Shown: positions 41,949 through 50,507 of the stretch, one piece after another
Position numbering within the stretch: the first letter of the stretch is position 1
Layout of the letters: each line of letters begins with the position of its first letter
Assembly: GCA_043825615.1 (NCBI GenBank)
Contig: JBDRRS010000004.1
Coordinates: 55,781-119,780 of the forward strand
Direction: 5' to 3'
Length of the DNA: 64,000 bases
DNA from: JBDRMV01 sp043825615
GTDB lineage: Bacteria; CG03
Program-made: the position numbers and the translations under genes
Notes under the pieces: model-generated
Told to the model about the DNA's origin: nothing
Seen by the model: only the letters and a program-made list of their open reading frames with translations
The model's database searches: none

Positions 41949-42269
41949 CTACTCGTCGTCGTCTTCGGGCGCTGCTGATTTCTTCTTTTTCGGCGCTTTT
42001 TTCGCCGCAGGTTTAGCTTTCTTCGCAACTCTTTTGATTTTCGGGTTTCTGCGGACTGTTTTACCCTCTGTTTTACTGTATCTTTTCTCGAATCTGCTCA
42101 AACTTCCGACACTGTCAATCAGCTTCTGTTTCCCCGTAAAAAACGGATGGCAGGCAGAACAAATTTCAAGTTTTATGTCTCTGCCCGCCGTCGAACGCGT
42201 TTGCCACTCGTTCCCGCAGGTGCAGGAGACCTTAATCAACTTATATTCGGGATGTAATTTTTCCTTCAT
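41949..42269 (-). CDS. rpmE: 50S ribosomal protein L31, zinc type, with long charged tail
   Basis: 106 residues. The first 70 are L31: MKEKLHPEYKLIKVSCTCGNEWQTRS, LEICSACHPFFTGKQKLIDSVGSLSRFEKRY. Four cysteines (CxC and CxxC) make it the zinc-binding form. The last 35 residues are an unusual lysine/alanine-rich tail ending in the acidic PEDDDE. GGAGG lies 8 bases before the ATG. Confidence 0.95.
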   Translation of the reverse strand: MKEKLHPEYKLIKVSCTCGNEWQTRSTAGRDIKLEICSACHPFFTGKQKLIDSVGSLSRFEKRYSKTEGKTVRRNPKIKRVAKKAKPAAKKAPKKKKSAAPEDDDE

Positions 42270-42297
42270 TTATATTTCCTCCGTTCTTCCGGATTTA

Positions 42298-42326
42298 ATT
42301 CTCGCAAAAATAAAAACCTGTGTCAA
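42298..42326 (-). promoter_or_regulatory. Predicted rpmE promoter
   Basis: On the minus strand TTGACA (42321-42326) and GAGAAT (42298-42303) are 17 bases apart. The start of transcription would be about 25 bases upstream of the rpmE ATG. It would also transcribe prfA, prmC and murA. Confidence 0.55.
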
Positions 42327-42353
42327 CATAAATATTCGGCGAAAGAATGGGAA

Positions 42354-42379
42354 AAGAAGCAAAAATAAAAATGCTTCTT
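42354..42379 (-). terminator. Likely intrinsic terminator of the TMTC-like cassette
   Basis: Inverted repeat AAGAAGCA/TGCTTCTT with a 10-base A/T loop, followed on the minus strand by TTTTC-like bases. It overlaps the end of the barrel-gene remnant and precedes the rpmE promoter. AT-rich stem, so strength is uncertain. Confidence 0.5.
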
Positions 42380-42581
42380 AAAACTTTGCCGTAAAACTTA
42401 CCCTTTGAGTAGTACCGAGTTCGAAATACGGAACAAAGGCATAATCCAGATTATAGCCAAATACCCTTGTTCCTATTCCTCCGCCAAAACCATTCTGCTC
42501 TGTGATTTTATTGTTTGATAAATTATTGTAAAGAGCCCCTGCCTTTTCTCTGAAAAAATTGTTTTCATTCTTTGGCTTCCC
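42378..42581 (-). pseudogene. C-terminal remnant of a PorV/PorQ-type beta-barrel gene
   Basis: An open frame without a start codon, 67 residues long. It ends GGGIGTRVFGYNLDYAFVPY, then FELGTTQRVSFTAKF and a stop, typical of the last strands of PorV/PorQ (UPF0164) outer-membrane barrels including the terminal aromatic residue. The rest of the gene is missing: upstream in this frame is a stop and then the 3' end of the TMTC-like gene, which overlaps it by 17 bases. It looks like a leftover after insertion of the neighbouring cassette. Confidence 0.7.
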
Positions 42582-44301
42582 TTATATTATTTTGAAGGAT
42601 TAAACTGCATTCCTTCTTGTACTTTTCGGATAGTTGGTCATCAGGGGTAATTTCCAGAACTCTTATAAACTCTTCTATTGCTTTTTTATACATTCCGGTT
42701 ATTTTATAAACCATCGCTAAATTAAAATGTGCATCTGAATAATCTGAATTTATTTCTATTGCCCGTTTAAATTCAAGAACGGCTTTATTGTATAATTTCT
42801 TCGCAGCATAAGCGCCCCCGAGATTGTTGTATAAGGTAACATCTTTGGGGTCCAGTTCAATTGCTCTTTTAAATTCGGAAATTGCCTCATCATATCTGCC
42901 CATTTCACAATAAATAAGCCCAAGATTATTATGAGCGCTTGTATAATCCTGAGAAATTTCGATTACTTTTCCATATTCAGAAATTGATTTACCGTACTGT
43001 TTATTTTTATCATATTCAACAGCCAGATTATAATGTGCTCTCGCGGATTGAGGAGAACTTTCCACAGTTTTTGTCCAGAGAGTGAGATTATTTTTCCAGT
43101 CGGTATTTCTTTTAATGGTTCTCACCGCATAAAAGATAAAAATGCAAAAAAATAAAAAATTTACGGCATTTTTAGCTCTTGAAAAGACTCTTATTTTCAA
43201 GGCAGCTATCGAGAGCAATATACAAAAACCGATTGACGGGAGATACAAAAAACGTTCCGCTATCAATGCCGATATTGGTATAAGGTTGGATACCGGAATT
43301 AACGTAACAAAGAACCAGAAGACGGCAAACGAATATTCCTTATCCGACTTAACGGCAATTACTACGAGAATAATCAGGCATGCGACAGCAATAAGAACCC
43401 CCGGTTCAAAAAATGATTTTGAAATCGGGAAAGCATATTCAACGCATAATCTACCCGGTAAGAAAAGCAACTTTATATAATAGAGGAAAACCCTGCTTAT
43501 GGTGAGCAGAGTAAAATACAATCCCCCTCCCCAATATTTGCCCCGGCTCACTTCTCCCAAAATAGAATATCTTACCAGAATATACAAACACGCTGCCGCA
43601 AGCAAAGGCAGATAATACTTTGCCTTTTTCATGATAACTTTTAAATTTCTTCCTGAAATAAAATAGTAATCGTATATGACCAATACGAGAGGCAGAGTTA
43701 CGGCCATTTCTTTTGACATAAGCGCTACAAGATAGAAAATAATCGCAATTGAGTAATATATCAACTTTAGTTTCGGGTAAGTGCCTTTAATAAATAGAAC
43801 AAAAGATGAAAGGAAAAAGAACGCGCACAAAAGGTCCGGCCTGGCTGATATATATGCAACCACTTCAGTTTGCACCGGATGGACTATAAAAATAAGGCTT
43901 GTAAAAAGAGCAATCTTTGAATTTTTCAAAAATAAATTTATCAGAAAATACACAAGAATACCATTTAAAGCATGTAAAAGAATATTGATAAAACGGTATC
44001 CAAAAGGATTTAATCCCCACACAGAATAATCAATTAGAAAAGAAATAATAGGAATGGGCCTATAGAACCTTATACCGGACTTCTCGGGACTGCCGACGAA
44101 ATACGGTGAAGTTAAAACAGCGGGTATCTGTTCTATGCTTTTGTATTTACTGTTTACTATTAAATATTCATCGTCATAAACGAATTCGTTTTTCAAAGAA
44201 TTGGCATAGACAAGAAATGAAGCTAAAATTATTAAGCCGATTGCGGGCCATTTTTTTTCAAAAAATCCTGTCTGCTGTTTTGCCCGGTTTTTTTCTTTCA
44301 T
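42565..44301 (-). CDS. TMTC-like GT-C glycosyltransferase with four TPR repeats
   Basis: 578 residues. The first 410 or so are a multi-pass membrane domain with the early YDDEYLIVN acidic loop, FYRPIPIISFLIDYSVWGLNPFGYRFINILLHALNG and HPVQTEVVAYISARPDLL, as in bacterial relatives of the TMTC O-mannosyltransferases. Four TPR repeats follow (SARAHYNLAVEYDKN, SAHNNLGLIYCEMGRYDEAI, TLYNNLGGAYAAKK, DAHFNLAMVYKITGMY). It should transfer a sugar from a polyprenyl-phosphate donor outside the membrane; acceptor unknown. No Shine-Dalgarno is visible. AT-richer than most of the window. Confidence 0.82.
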   Translation of the reverse strand: MKEKNRAKQQTGFFEKKWPAIGLIILASFLVYANSLKNEFVYDDEYLIVNSKYKSIEQIPAVLTSPYFVGSPEKSGIRFYRPIPIISFLIDYSVWGLNPFGYRFINILLHALNGILVYFLINLFLKNSKIALFTSLIFIVHPVQTEVVAYISARPDLLCAFFFLSSFVLFIKGTYPKLKLIYYSIAIIFYLVALMSKEMAVTLPLVLVIYDYYFISGRNLKVIMKKAKYYLPLLAAACLYILVRYSILGEVSRGKYWGGGLYFTLLTISRVFLYYIKLLFLPGRLCVEYAFPISKSFFEPGVLIAVACLIILVVIAVKSDKEYSFAVFWFFVTLIPVSNLIPISALIAERFLYLPSIGFCILLSIAALKIRVFSRAKNAVNFLFFCIFIFYAVRTIKRNTDWKNNLTLWTKTVESSPQSARAHYNLAVEYDKNKQYGKSISEYGKVIEISQDYTSAHNNLGLIYCEMGRYDEAISEFKRAIELDPKDVTLYNNLGGAYAAKKLYNKAVLEFKRAIEINSDYSDAHFNLAMVYKITGMYKKAIEEFIRVLEITPDDQLSEKYKKECSLILQNNIREAKE

Positions 44302-44358
44302 TTGAGTAATAAAATCAAATTATGAAACACAATTATCCATATTTTATTACTTAACCCG

Positions 44359-45810
44359 CTACTTGTCCACATTATCGTATGAATATATATGATAGTAAGT
44401 TAAAAGATATTTTATATCAAGCCCGTAATAAAATCCTCTAAATAGATAAGTGAAAAGTCGTATAAAGTATTTAAATTTCTGCTGATTCAGCATTCTGAGG
44501 AACCTTTTGCCGAATGTTAAAAGATATGCAATCTTTTGAAAATTTTCGGCCTTTTGCGGAGAAACATCTTTTAATCTCACGACTGCTCCGAATGTGATAT
44601 TGTCCGCCTCTTTCCACCTCAAAGGACTGACGCTTCCTCCGCACTCTTTTATCTGCTTCACCCCTTCTTTTGTAAACGGCTTGTAAATAAAAAACGCCGA
44701 GCGTTCCGCATCAAGTTCCCTTGCGAATTCTATCGTTTCCCCGATTGTCCTTTTGTCTTCGCCGGGCCCGCCGATTATATAAAACGCCGTAAAGCCGATT
44801 CCTGCTTTTCTGCAGAGATGAAACATTTCTCTAACTTTATCGTTTGATATGTTTTTTCTATAGATTTCATTTCTGATACGTTCGTTTCCGCACTCCACGC
44901 CGGCTCTAATAATCGCACAGCCGCTTTTCCCGAGGATTTTAATTTTCTTTTCGTTCAAATTGTCAATTCTTGAAAATACGCTGAAGCGAAATTCTTTATG
45001 GAGCCCCAAATTTCTGTATTCACCGCAAAAATTCTCAATCCATTCTTCATTTATCGTAAAAACAGGGTCAAATAACTGGGCAATGCGTGGAGGATGGTCC
45101 AGATTTCTATATTTGTCCCACTGGTATTTTATTTCTCCCGCAAACTGTATGGGGTTTCTCAAGCGAAAATATTCCCCTCCGACTGCATCTTTAATTCCAC
45201 AGGCATCACAGTAGGTGCAGCGATACGGACAACCTCTGCTCCCCTGAATATAAAGCATCCCGAGAAAGTAGAAATATTTTTCGAGGTCCTCCCACAGATT
45301 CCAATCCGGATACGGGAACCGGTCTATATTTTCGATAAATTGTCCGCCCGGGTTCCTTATCAGTTTTTTATTTTCCTTTACCCAGATTCCTTTTATTCCT
45401 TCCAAACTTTTCCCGTCTTCAACCCTTGAAAGATATTCTTCAAGAGCGAATTCCCCGTCGCCTATACAAACGGCGTCAACTTCCGGAATAGAAAGAGTCT
45501 CTTCCGGATAAACGGAAGCATGATGTCCTCCGAGAATAACAGGAATCCTGTATTTTTCTTTTATTTCTTTAATGATTGTTTTAACATATTGCATATACAT
45601 TGTGTTAGTTGAAATGCCTATGATATCAGGTTTATGTTTTTCAATCCCGGATTTCAGATGTTTCTTCCAGTGCTTGCGATGAAAAACCAAATCAAGAATG
45701 CTTGCTTTATGCTTTGTTCTTTCATTTATATATGTGGCAATCTGAGTAATACCAATATCAAGCGCGCTGAAATCGCCGCCTAATACAGCGTTAACAAACT
45801 GGATGTGCAT
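44359..45810 (-). CDS. B12-binding-type radical SAM protein
   Basis: 483 residues. The N-terminal part is a cobalamin-binding Rossmann fold (KPDIIGISTNTMYMQYVKTII, VILGGHHASVYPEE). The radical SAM domain has CxxxCxxC in RGCPYRCTYCDACG, with an extra cysteine. Members of this class methylate or rearrange unactivated carbons. The start follows the mannosyltransferase stop with no spacing (TAAATG). The substrate may be a lipid or glycan made by the same cassette; this is inference. Confidence 0.88.
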   Translation of the reverse strand: MHIQFVNAVLGGDFSALDIGITQIATYINERTKHKASILDLVFHRKHWKKHLKSGIEKHKPDIIGISTNTMYMQYVKTIIKEIKEKYRIPVILGGHHASVYPEETLSIPEVDAVCIGDGEFALEEYLSRVEDGKSLEGIKGIWVKENKKLIRNPGGQFIENIDRFPYPDWNLWEDLEKYFYFLGMLYIQGSRGCPYRCTYCDACGIKDAVGGEYFRLRNPIQFAGEIKYQWDKYRNLDHPPRIAQLFDPVFTINEEWIENFCGEYRNLGLHKEFRFSVFSRIDNLNEKKIKILGKSGCAIIRAGVECGNERIRNEIYRKNISNDKVREMFHLCRKAGIGFTAFYIIGGPGEDKRTIGETIEFARELDAERSAFFIYKPFTKEGVKQIKECGGSVSPLRWKEADNITFGAVVRLKDVSPQKAENFQKIAYLLTFGKRFLRMLNQQKFKYFIRLFTYLFRGFYYGLDIKYLLTYYHIYSYDNVDK

Positions 45811-46536
45811 TTAAGCCCTTTTTTTAAATAAACTCCGGAACTTCAAAAATAAAACTAAAAAAAACGCTTCTTTAATCATTCTCCATGATAACTTGGATGC
45901 GCCCGTTTTTCGATTATTAAAAGTAAACGGGAACTCGCCTATTTTAAAACAATCTTCCTTTGCCAGATAATTTATTTCAATCTGGACGGCAAAATCCCTG
46001 GAACGGATTTTACCGAAATTTATGGCTTCGAGGAATTTCCTGCTCAAACATTTGTAACCGCTGGTGCCGTCGGATAACCCTATATTCAAAATAACATTAA
46101 TATATTTATTCGCCAAGCGGCTTAAAATAACTCTTTTCCACGGCCAATTAACCACGTTCAACCTGCCCCCGAGAAATCTCGAGCCAATGACCAGATCATA
46201 TTTTTTCATTAAACTTAAAAATTCGGGGATATACTTAGGATGATGAGATAAATCGGCATCCATCTGAATTACATAATCATACCCGTTCTTTAAAGCGAAT
46301 TTATACCCTTCCACATAAGCCGTCCCCATTCCTAATTTCTTCTTTCTATGCATAATAAAAACACAATTTTTATATTTTCCTGCGAGGGCATTTGCAACAG
46401 CACCGGTTCCGTCCGGTGAATTATCATCTATAATTAAAATATGATGCTCCGGGCCCAAATCAAGGATAGCAGATATCAACTCGTTAACACTTGACCTTTC
46501 ATTGTAAGTAGGAACAATAATTAACGTTTTCATCAT
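45811..46536 (-). CDS. Polyprenyl-phosphate mannosyltransferase (GT2, Dpm1-like)
   Basis: 241 residues. GT2 domain with IIVPTYNERSSVNELI, LIIDDNSPDGTGAVA, the catalytic MDADLSHHPKYIP and GSRFLGGRLNVVNWPWKRVILSR, all typical of dolichol-phosphate mannose synthases. It has no C-terminal membrane domain, like the soluble Dpm1 class. It would charge a polyprenyl phosphate with mannose or a similar sugar for the TMTC-like enzyme nearby. Confidence 0.9.
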   Translation of the reverse strand: MMKTLIIVPTYNERSSVNELISAILDLGPEHHILIIDDNSPDGTGAVANALAGKYKNCVFIMHRKKKLGMGTAYVEGYKFALKNGYDYVIQMDADLSHHPKYIPEFLSLMKKYDLVIGSRFLGGRLNVVNWPWKRVILSRLANKYINVILNIGLSDGTSGYKCLSRKFLEAINFGKIRSRDFAVQIEINYLAKEDCFKIGEFPFTFNNRKTGASKLSWRMIKEAFFLVLFLKFRSLFKKRA

Positions 46537-46537
46537 A

Positions 46538-47923
46538 TTACAAAAACCGGTAAATCTTTTGCCTGAGTTTTATCCATCCCCATTCGGAGAATAAATGTTT
46601 AAAAATATAATTGCTTCTCCGGGGATTACAATAGAATTTTATTAACGCTTTAATTTGAAGATACTTTAAGACAGGGTATGAAATATCCGGATTCTTAAAA
46701 GCATATTGAGAATAATAATTAAAATTGTTCAAATTGTCATCCAATCTGAATTTATGATTATCTTTAACCATCCTATACAAAAATGTTCCGGGTAATGGGG
46801 TGACAAGAGAAAAAGTTGCTTCGTCAATAGGTAAAGAATCGGCGAATGCAATTGTTTCTTTAATTTCATCCGCGGTTTCACCCGGCGCGCCGAGCATAAA
46901 GAAACTCATTACTTTTATTCCGATTTCTTTTGCCTGTTTTATAGTCAGTTTCGCCTGCTCAATGCTAATCCCTTTATTATAAATTTCATTTAATACCTTC
47001 TCTGAGGCAGATTCAACCCCCAAGTGTAAAACCCTCAAACCGGCCGAATACATTCTTTCCATTAATTTTTTATCAAGGGAATCAACCCTGCTGTTGCACC
47101 CCCAGATTAAATTGAGATTTTCCCTTTCCATGAGGCCGCAAAATTCATTAAGCCATTTATGATTTAACGTAAAAACATCATCATGAAAATAAATTGCGTC
47201 AAGGGAATATTCTTTTTTAATCTGTTTTAATTCCCGGATTAAATTTTCCGGACTTCTCCGGCGGGTTTTCTTTCCAAAAATAAACTCAAGTGTGGGCTGA
47301 CAGAATGTGCACCGATAAGGACATCCCCTTGAAGTAATCATCGTAGCGGCTCTTAAATTTGTAGAAATAGAATCAAAGTAAATTAAACGCTTCGAATAAA
47401 ACTCCATTTCTATAAGATCCCTCGCGGGAAACGGTAAAATATCAAGATTTTCTATATAGGTTCGGGAAGAATTTTTGAAAATTTCTTTTCCTGATTTATA
47501 CCAAATTCCTTTAATGGCGGTAAAATCTTTCGAATGAAACTTTTCAATTATTTTCTTTAACGTTTCTTCCCCCTCTCCAATTACTACAATGTCAACCCAA
47601 TCTACAAGACCTTCGGGTCTTACTGCAGCGCATGGACCACCTGCAAGAGTGAAAATTCCTAAATCCCTTGTCATTTTTGCTACCTTAAGGGCACCATTAT
47701 ACATCACAGTATCAAAATAAATACCGGCAATGTCCGGGCTTTCTTCTTTTATTTTTTTGCAGATGTACTTAAACGACGGGTGAAAAGTAGCATCTATAAT
47801 TGAAACTTTAACTTCTGAAAAAGTTCGCAGATAAGATGCAAGATAAAGCAGCCCCAGAGGCGGGTCCCCCGTAGAAAGTTTTAACCGGGGAAAAATTAAG
47901 CATACTTTTAATTTATTTTCCAT
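46538..47923 (-). CDS. B12-binding-type radical SAM protein
   Basis: 461 residues from ATG 47923 (MENKLKVCLIFPRLKLSTGD). A cobalamin-binding N-terminal domain with FTLAGGPCAAVRPEGL and VVIGEGEETLKKI is followed by the radical SAM motif RGCPYRCTFCQPTLEF and the KVMSFFMLGAPGET segment. It is related to, but clearly distinct from, the protein at 44359-45810. It overlaps the end of a truncated TMTC-like gene by 11 bases. Confidence 0.88.
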   Translation of the reverse strand: MENKLKVCLIFPRLKLSTGDPPLGLLYLASYLRTFSEVKVSIIDATFHPSFKYICKKIKEESPDIAGIYFDTVMYNGALKVAKMTRDLGIFTLAGGPCAAVRPEGLVDWVDIVVIGEGEETLKKIIEKFHSKDFTAIKGIWYKSGKEIFKNSSRTYIENLDILPFPARDLIEMEFYSKRLIYFDSISTNLRAATMITSRGCPYRCTFCQPTLEFIFGKKTRRRSPENLIRELKQIKKEYSLDAIYFHDDVFTLNHKWLNEFCGLMERENLNLIWGCNSRVDSLDKKLMERMYSAGLRVLHLGVESASEKVLNEIYNKGISIEQAKLTIKQAKEIGIKVMSFFMLGAPGETADEIKETIAFADSLPIDEATFSLVTPLPGTFLYRMVKDNHKFRLDDNLNNFNYYSQYAFKNPDISYPVLKYLQIKALIKFYCNPRRSNYIFKHLFSEWGWIKLRQKIYRFL

Positions 47924-48125
47924 TATATGACCAGACCGAAGATGTAAAAAATTTTCCAGCAAACCTTATGTTTCTTATCCGGTGATTTTCGACTATCTGA
48001 GAAGTGTCGTCGTAAATAAAGTCATTTTTTAAAGTATTGGCATAAACAATGGAAGAGACCAGAACAATCAGTCCGATTGTAAACCAGTTTTTCTCAAAAA
48101 ATTTTTGTTTTTTGATTTCTTTCAT
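47913..48125 (-). pseudogene. Truncated paralogue of the TMTC-like gene (N-terminal 70 residues)
   Basis: The product MKEIKKQKFFEKNWFTIGL...IVYANTLKNDFIYDDTSQIV closely parallels the first 50 residues of the full-length protein at 42565-44301 (MKEKNRAKQQTGFFEKKWPAIGL...LVYANSLKNEFVYDDEYLIV). It breaks off after SSVWSYNGK, where the radical SAM gene begins. So a second TMTC-like gene was cut, or the first was duplicated, when this cassette formed. It could still encode a one-helix membrane peptide. Confidence 0.75.
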
Positions 48126-48280
48126 CCGGACAATTCACACTTCTGTCCTCTTTTTCCGGGATTGAGAAAGTTCCGGTTTATGGTCATGAGTCCTGTTTCG
48201 TTTTTAAAACCTGCCTGAAAATCCAAGAAATATTTATTTCCTTTTATTCTCATGACAATTAAATCCTGATGAATGCTCAT
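48122..48280 (-). CDS. Small unknown protein of 52 residues
   Basis: The frame reads MSIHQDLIVMRIKGNKYFLD, then FQAGFKNETGLMTINRNFLN and PGKRGQKCELSG. Its stop overlaps the start of the truncated TMTC-like frame by 4 bases (ATGA), the coupling seen between real genes in this window. No strong Shine-Dalgarno and no family known to me. It may itself be a remnant. Confidence 0.45.
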   Translation of the reverse strand: MSIHQDLIVMRIKGNKYFLDFQAGFKNETGLMTINRNFLNPGKRGQKCELSG

Positions 48281-48320
48281 AACCCTGTCAATTACCCTTT
48301 ATTCCCCGTTGTCCATTGTT

Positions 48321-49208
48321 TCAGCCTCTGAAAATTTCAAGGGGGGTCTTGAAAGGGACTTCGCAAATTCCTTTAATCATACCTCCGAGCCGGACAGTTA
48401 GAAAATACCCGTTCTCTTTTTTGTTTTTTTCAAGAACTTCAACAGGTACCGCCTCCTCCCCCGTTACCCCTATCATACGCGCAAGGTACCGGGCAATCTC
48501 GCGGCCGTCGGTAATCCTGACAAAAATCAAGGTTCCCGCAGAAATTTTTTCTATCGTTGCGGGACGCTTAAAAAGAAACTTCCGGCGGCCCATGACGACT
48601 TCGATTTTTAACTTTATCTGGGGAGACCTTGAAATAAATTCCGCTGCGGTGATTTTGCCGGCCGAAGAAATCTGTCTGAAATCAGAAACGGATATTCTTT
48701 CCTTTCTGAATTCAAAAATAACATCTTCGTTTAATATCTTCGTCAGGAGCAGCTTAAGAGACCTCTCAATTTCCGCATAATCGACACTGTCAAAAATTGC
48801 AAAAAAGGACTCGTGGTCCCCGTCCTGAAAAAATGACCTCACCGCCTGCGTTACGGCAACCGTTTTTTCGTGGACGATTTCTTCGCTCAGACGCTGCGTG
48901 TAAATCTTATTCTCGAATTCGGGCCAGGGCATTGAGAGAGCAGAGGAGAAAACATACGGATTCTGACTGATGGAAACGGCAAACCTCAAAATTCTTTTCT
49001 GAGAGGCATTTAAAACAATGAACAGCATTCCGCAGTTATAACTGCTTTTTGTGGCGAACTTAATTTTTAAAACCACGAGGTTTTTGTGGCGCGAGGCGAG
49101 CCAGCGGAAAGCCATGTTCAGATTATTGCCGTAGATGCGTAAAATTTTTTCGGCGACTCTTTCTGAACAACCCGCCTCGTCAATGAGAATTTTTGCTTCG
49201 TCGGTCAT
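48321..49208 (-). CDS. Unknown protein with UBA-like N-terminus, operon partner of cinA
   Basis: 295 residues, no recognised family. Residues 1-40 (AKILIDEAGCSERVAEKILRIYGNNLNMAFRWLAS) look like a UBA/TS-N helical domain. The rest is mixed alpha/beta, with a C-terminal beta-rich region GTLIFVRITDGREIARYLARM and ending TPLEIFRG. No signal peptide or membrane helix. Its ATG shares one base with the cinA stop. Confidence 0.75.
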   Translation of the reverse strand: MTDEAKILIDEAGCSERVAEKILRIYGNNLNMAFRWLASRHKNLVVLKIKFATKSSYNCGMLFIVLNASQKRILRFAVSISQNPYVFSSALSMPWPEFENKIYTQRLSEEIVHEKTVAVTQAVRSFFQDGDHESFFAIFDSVDYAEIERSLKLLLTKILNEDVIFEFRKERISVSDFRQISSAGKITAAEFISRSPQIKLKIEVVMGRRKFLFKRPATIEKISAGTLIFVRITDGREIARYLARMIGVTGEEAVPVEVLEKNKKENGYFLTVRLGGMIKGICEVPFKTPLEIFRG

Positions 49209-50446
49209 TAAAGAAGTTGTTCTCTCAGCATATTCAATGCATACAAACTCGCTTTTTCTTTGATATCGCTTCGGGAACCGCCGAATTCAAATTTCCTGCA
49301 AACTGATTTTCCGCCGGCTTCGGCGAGCGCAATAAAAACAACACCCTGTTTTACTCCCTGCGAGGGCCCGGGGCCTGCAACGCCGGTCGTGGAAAGCGCA
49401 AAATGAGACCCTGAAAGTTTCAGAAGGCCCTCCGCCATCAGCACCGCCGTTGTCTCGGACACAACGCCTGCCTTTTTGATTTCTTCCTCAGGGATGCCGA
49501 GAACAAGGCATTTCTCCCTTTCCGTGTAAGTTATAACGTCCATATCAAAGAAAGAGGATGCCCCCTTTACGCTTGTTATCAAATCGGCAATCCGCCCGCC
49601 GGTGCATGACTCCGCAACAGACAAGGTCTGGCTCTTCCTGGCGAGGAGAGACCCGCACGCGTACGCAAGAGATTTCCCGTCCGCCCCATAGACATATTTT
49701 CCCAGCGCATCCCGAAATTCCTTTTCTAAAAGAAGCGCACGCTCGTCAAGAATAACCTCATTATCCCCCTTGAGACGGAATTCAACGTCCACAATCGCCT
49801 TATGAGCAAGAATTGTAAAATCCACCTCAAGCCCTGAAAACTTTTCAACATCGACGATTGACTTTATCTTTTCCTCAACCTCTGATTCGGTCAAACCTAT
49901 TATATGTAACTTTTTTTTCTTGAGAAAAGAAGACGGCAGTTTTTTCAGCATACGCGCAAGAATATATTTTTCAAAGAAAAATTTTAACTCCGCGGGGGGG
50001 CCCGGAAGAAGTATTATTTCCGTTTTCTTAAAGTCGACAACCTGCGCCGGGGCAGTACCGACGTCATTTTGAAAAATTTCAGCGCCCTTTAGCACAAACG
50101 CCTGGCGCTCCGCGCTCTTCGGCATATCAACGCCGGCCCTTATAAAATAATCCGCAACATTGCGCAGTGTTTCCCTGCTCAAAACTCTTTTCCTTCCCGT
50201 AAATTTGGAAACAGCCGAAACGGTTCTGTCGTCAAAAGTAGGCCCTAGACCACCGACGGTTATCACAAAATTCCCTCTGAGAAATGCGAATTGGAGAATT
50301 TCAAGAATTTCCTCTTCATTATCCGCAACCGTAAAAAATTCGCTTTTTATTCCGAGGGCATCCATTTTACTGCCGAGATATGCCGCATCCGAGTTTTCCT
50401 TCCCCCTTAAAAGTTCGCTTCCTATAAAAATTATTTCCGCTTTCAT
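49208..50446 (-). CDS. cinA: CinA family protein (nicotinamide-nucleotide amidase type)
   Basis: 412 residues from ATG 50446, with AGGAGG close upstream. The N-terminal COG1058 domain starts AEIIFIGSELLRGKENSDAAYLG and contains FVITVGGLGPTFDDRTV and LLPGPPAEL. The C-terminal deamidase domain has VAESCTGGRIADLIT, YTEREKCLVLGIPEEEI, GVVSETTAVLMAEG and TTGVAGPG. The full protein recycles NMN and ADP-ribose pyrophosphate. The repeat upstream touches its ribosome-binding site. Confidence 0.93.
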   Translation of the reverse strand: MKAEIIFIGSELLRGKENSDAAYLGSKMDALGIKSEFFTVADNEEEILEILQFAFLRGNFVITVGGLGPTFDDRTVSAVSKFTGRKRVLSRETLRNVADYFIRAGVDMPKSAERQAFVLKGAEIFQNDVGTAPAQVVDFKKTEIILLPGPPAELKFFFEKYILARMLKKLPSSFLKKKKLHIIGLTESEVEEKIKSIVDVEKFSGLEVDFTILAHKAIVDVEFRLKGDNEVILDERALLLEKEFRDALGKYVYGADGKSLAYACGSLLARKSQTLSVAESCTGGRIADLITSVKGASSFFDMDVITYTEREKCLVLGIPEEEIKKAGVVSETTAVLMAEGLLKLSGSHFALSTTGVAGPGPSQGVKQGVVFIALAEAGGKSVCRKFEFGGSRSDIKEKASLYALNMLREQLL

Positions 50447-50454
50447 GCATCCTC

Positions 50455-50507
50455 CTGTCCCCTTTTTAAGGAAGGGGACGATTCTTTTCAAGAGCCGTCC
50501 CCAACTA
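50455..50507. repeat. Family 1 repeat between the AsmA-like gene and cinA
   Basis: Complete hairpin 50471-50507 with GGGGACG and CGTCCCC arms around a TCTTGAAAAGAAT core, plus a half copy GTCCCC (50457-50462). One edge overlaps the AsmA-like stop codon, the other abuts the cinA Shine-Dalgarno. Confidence 0.85.
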
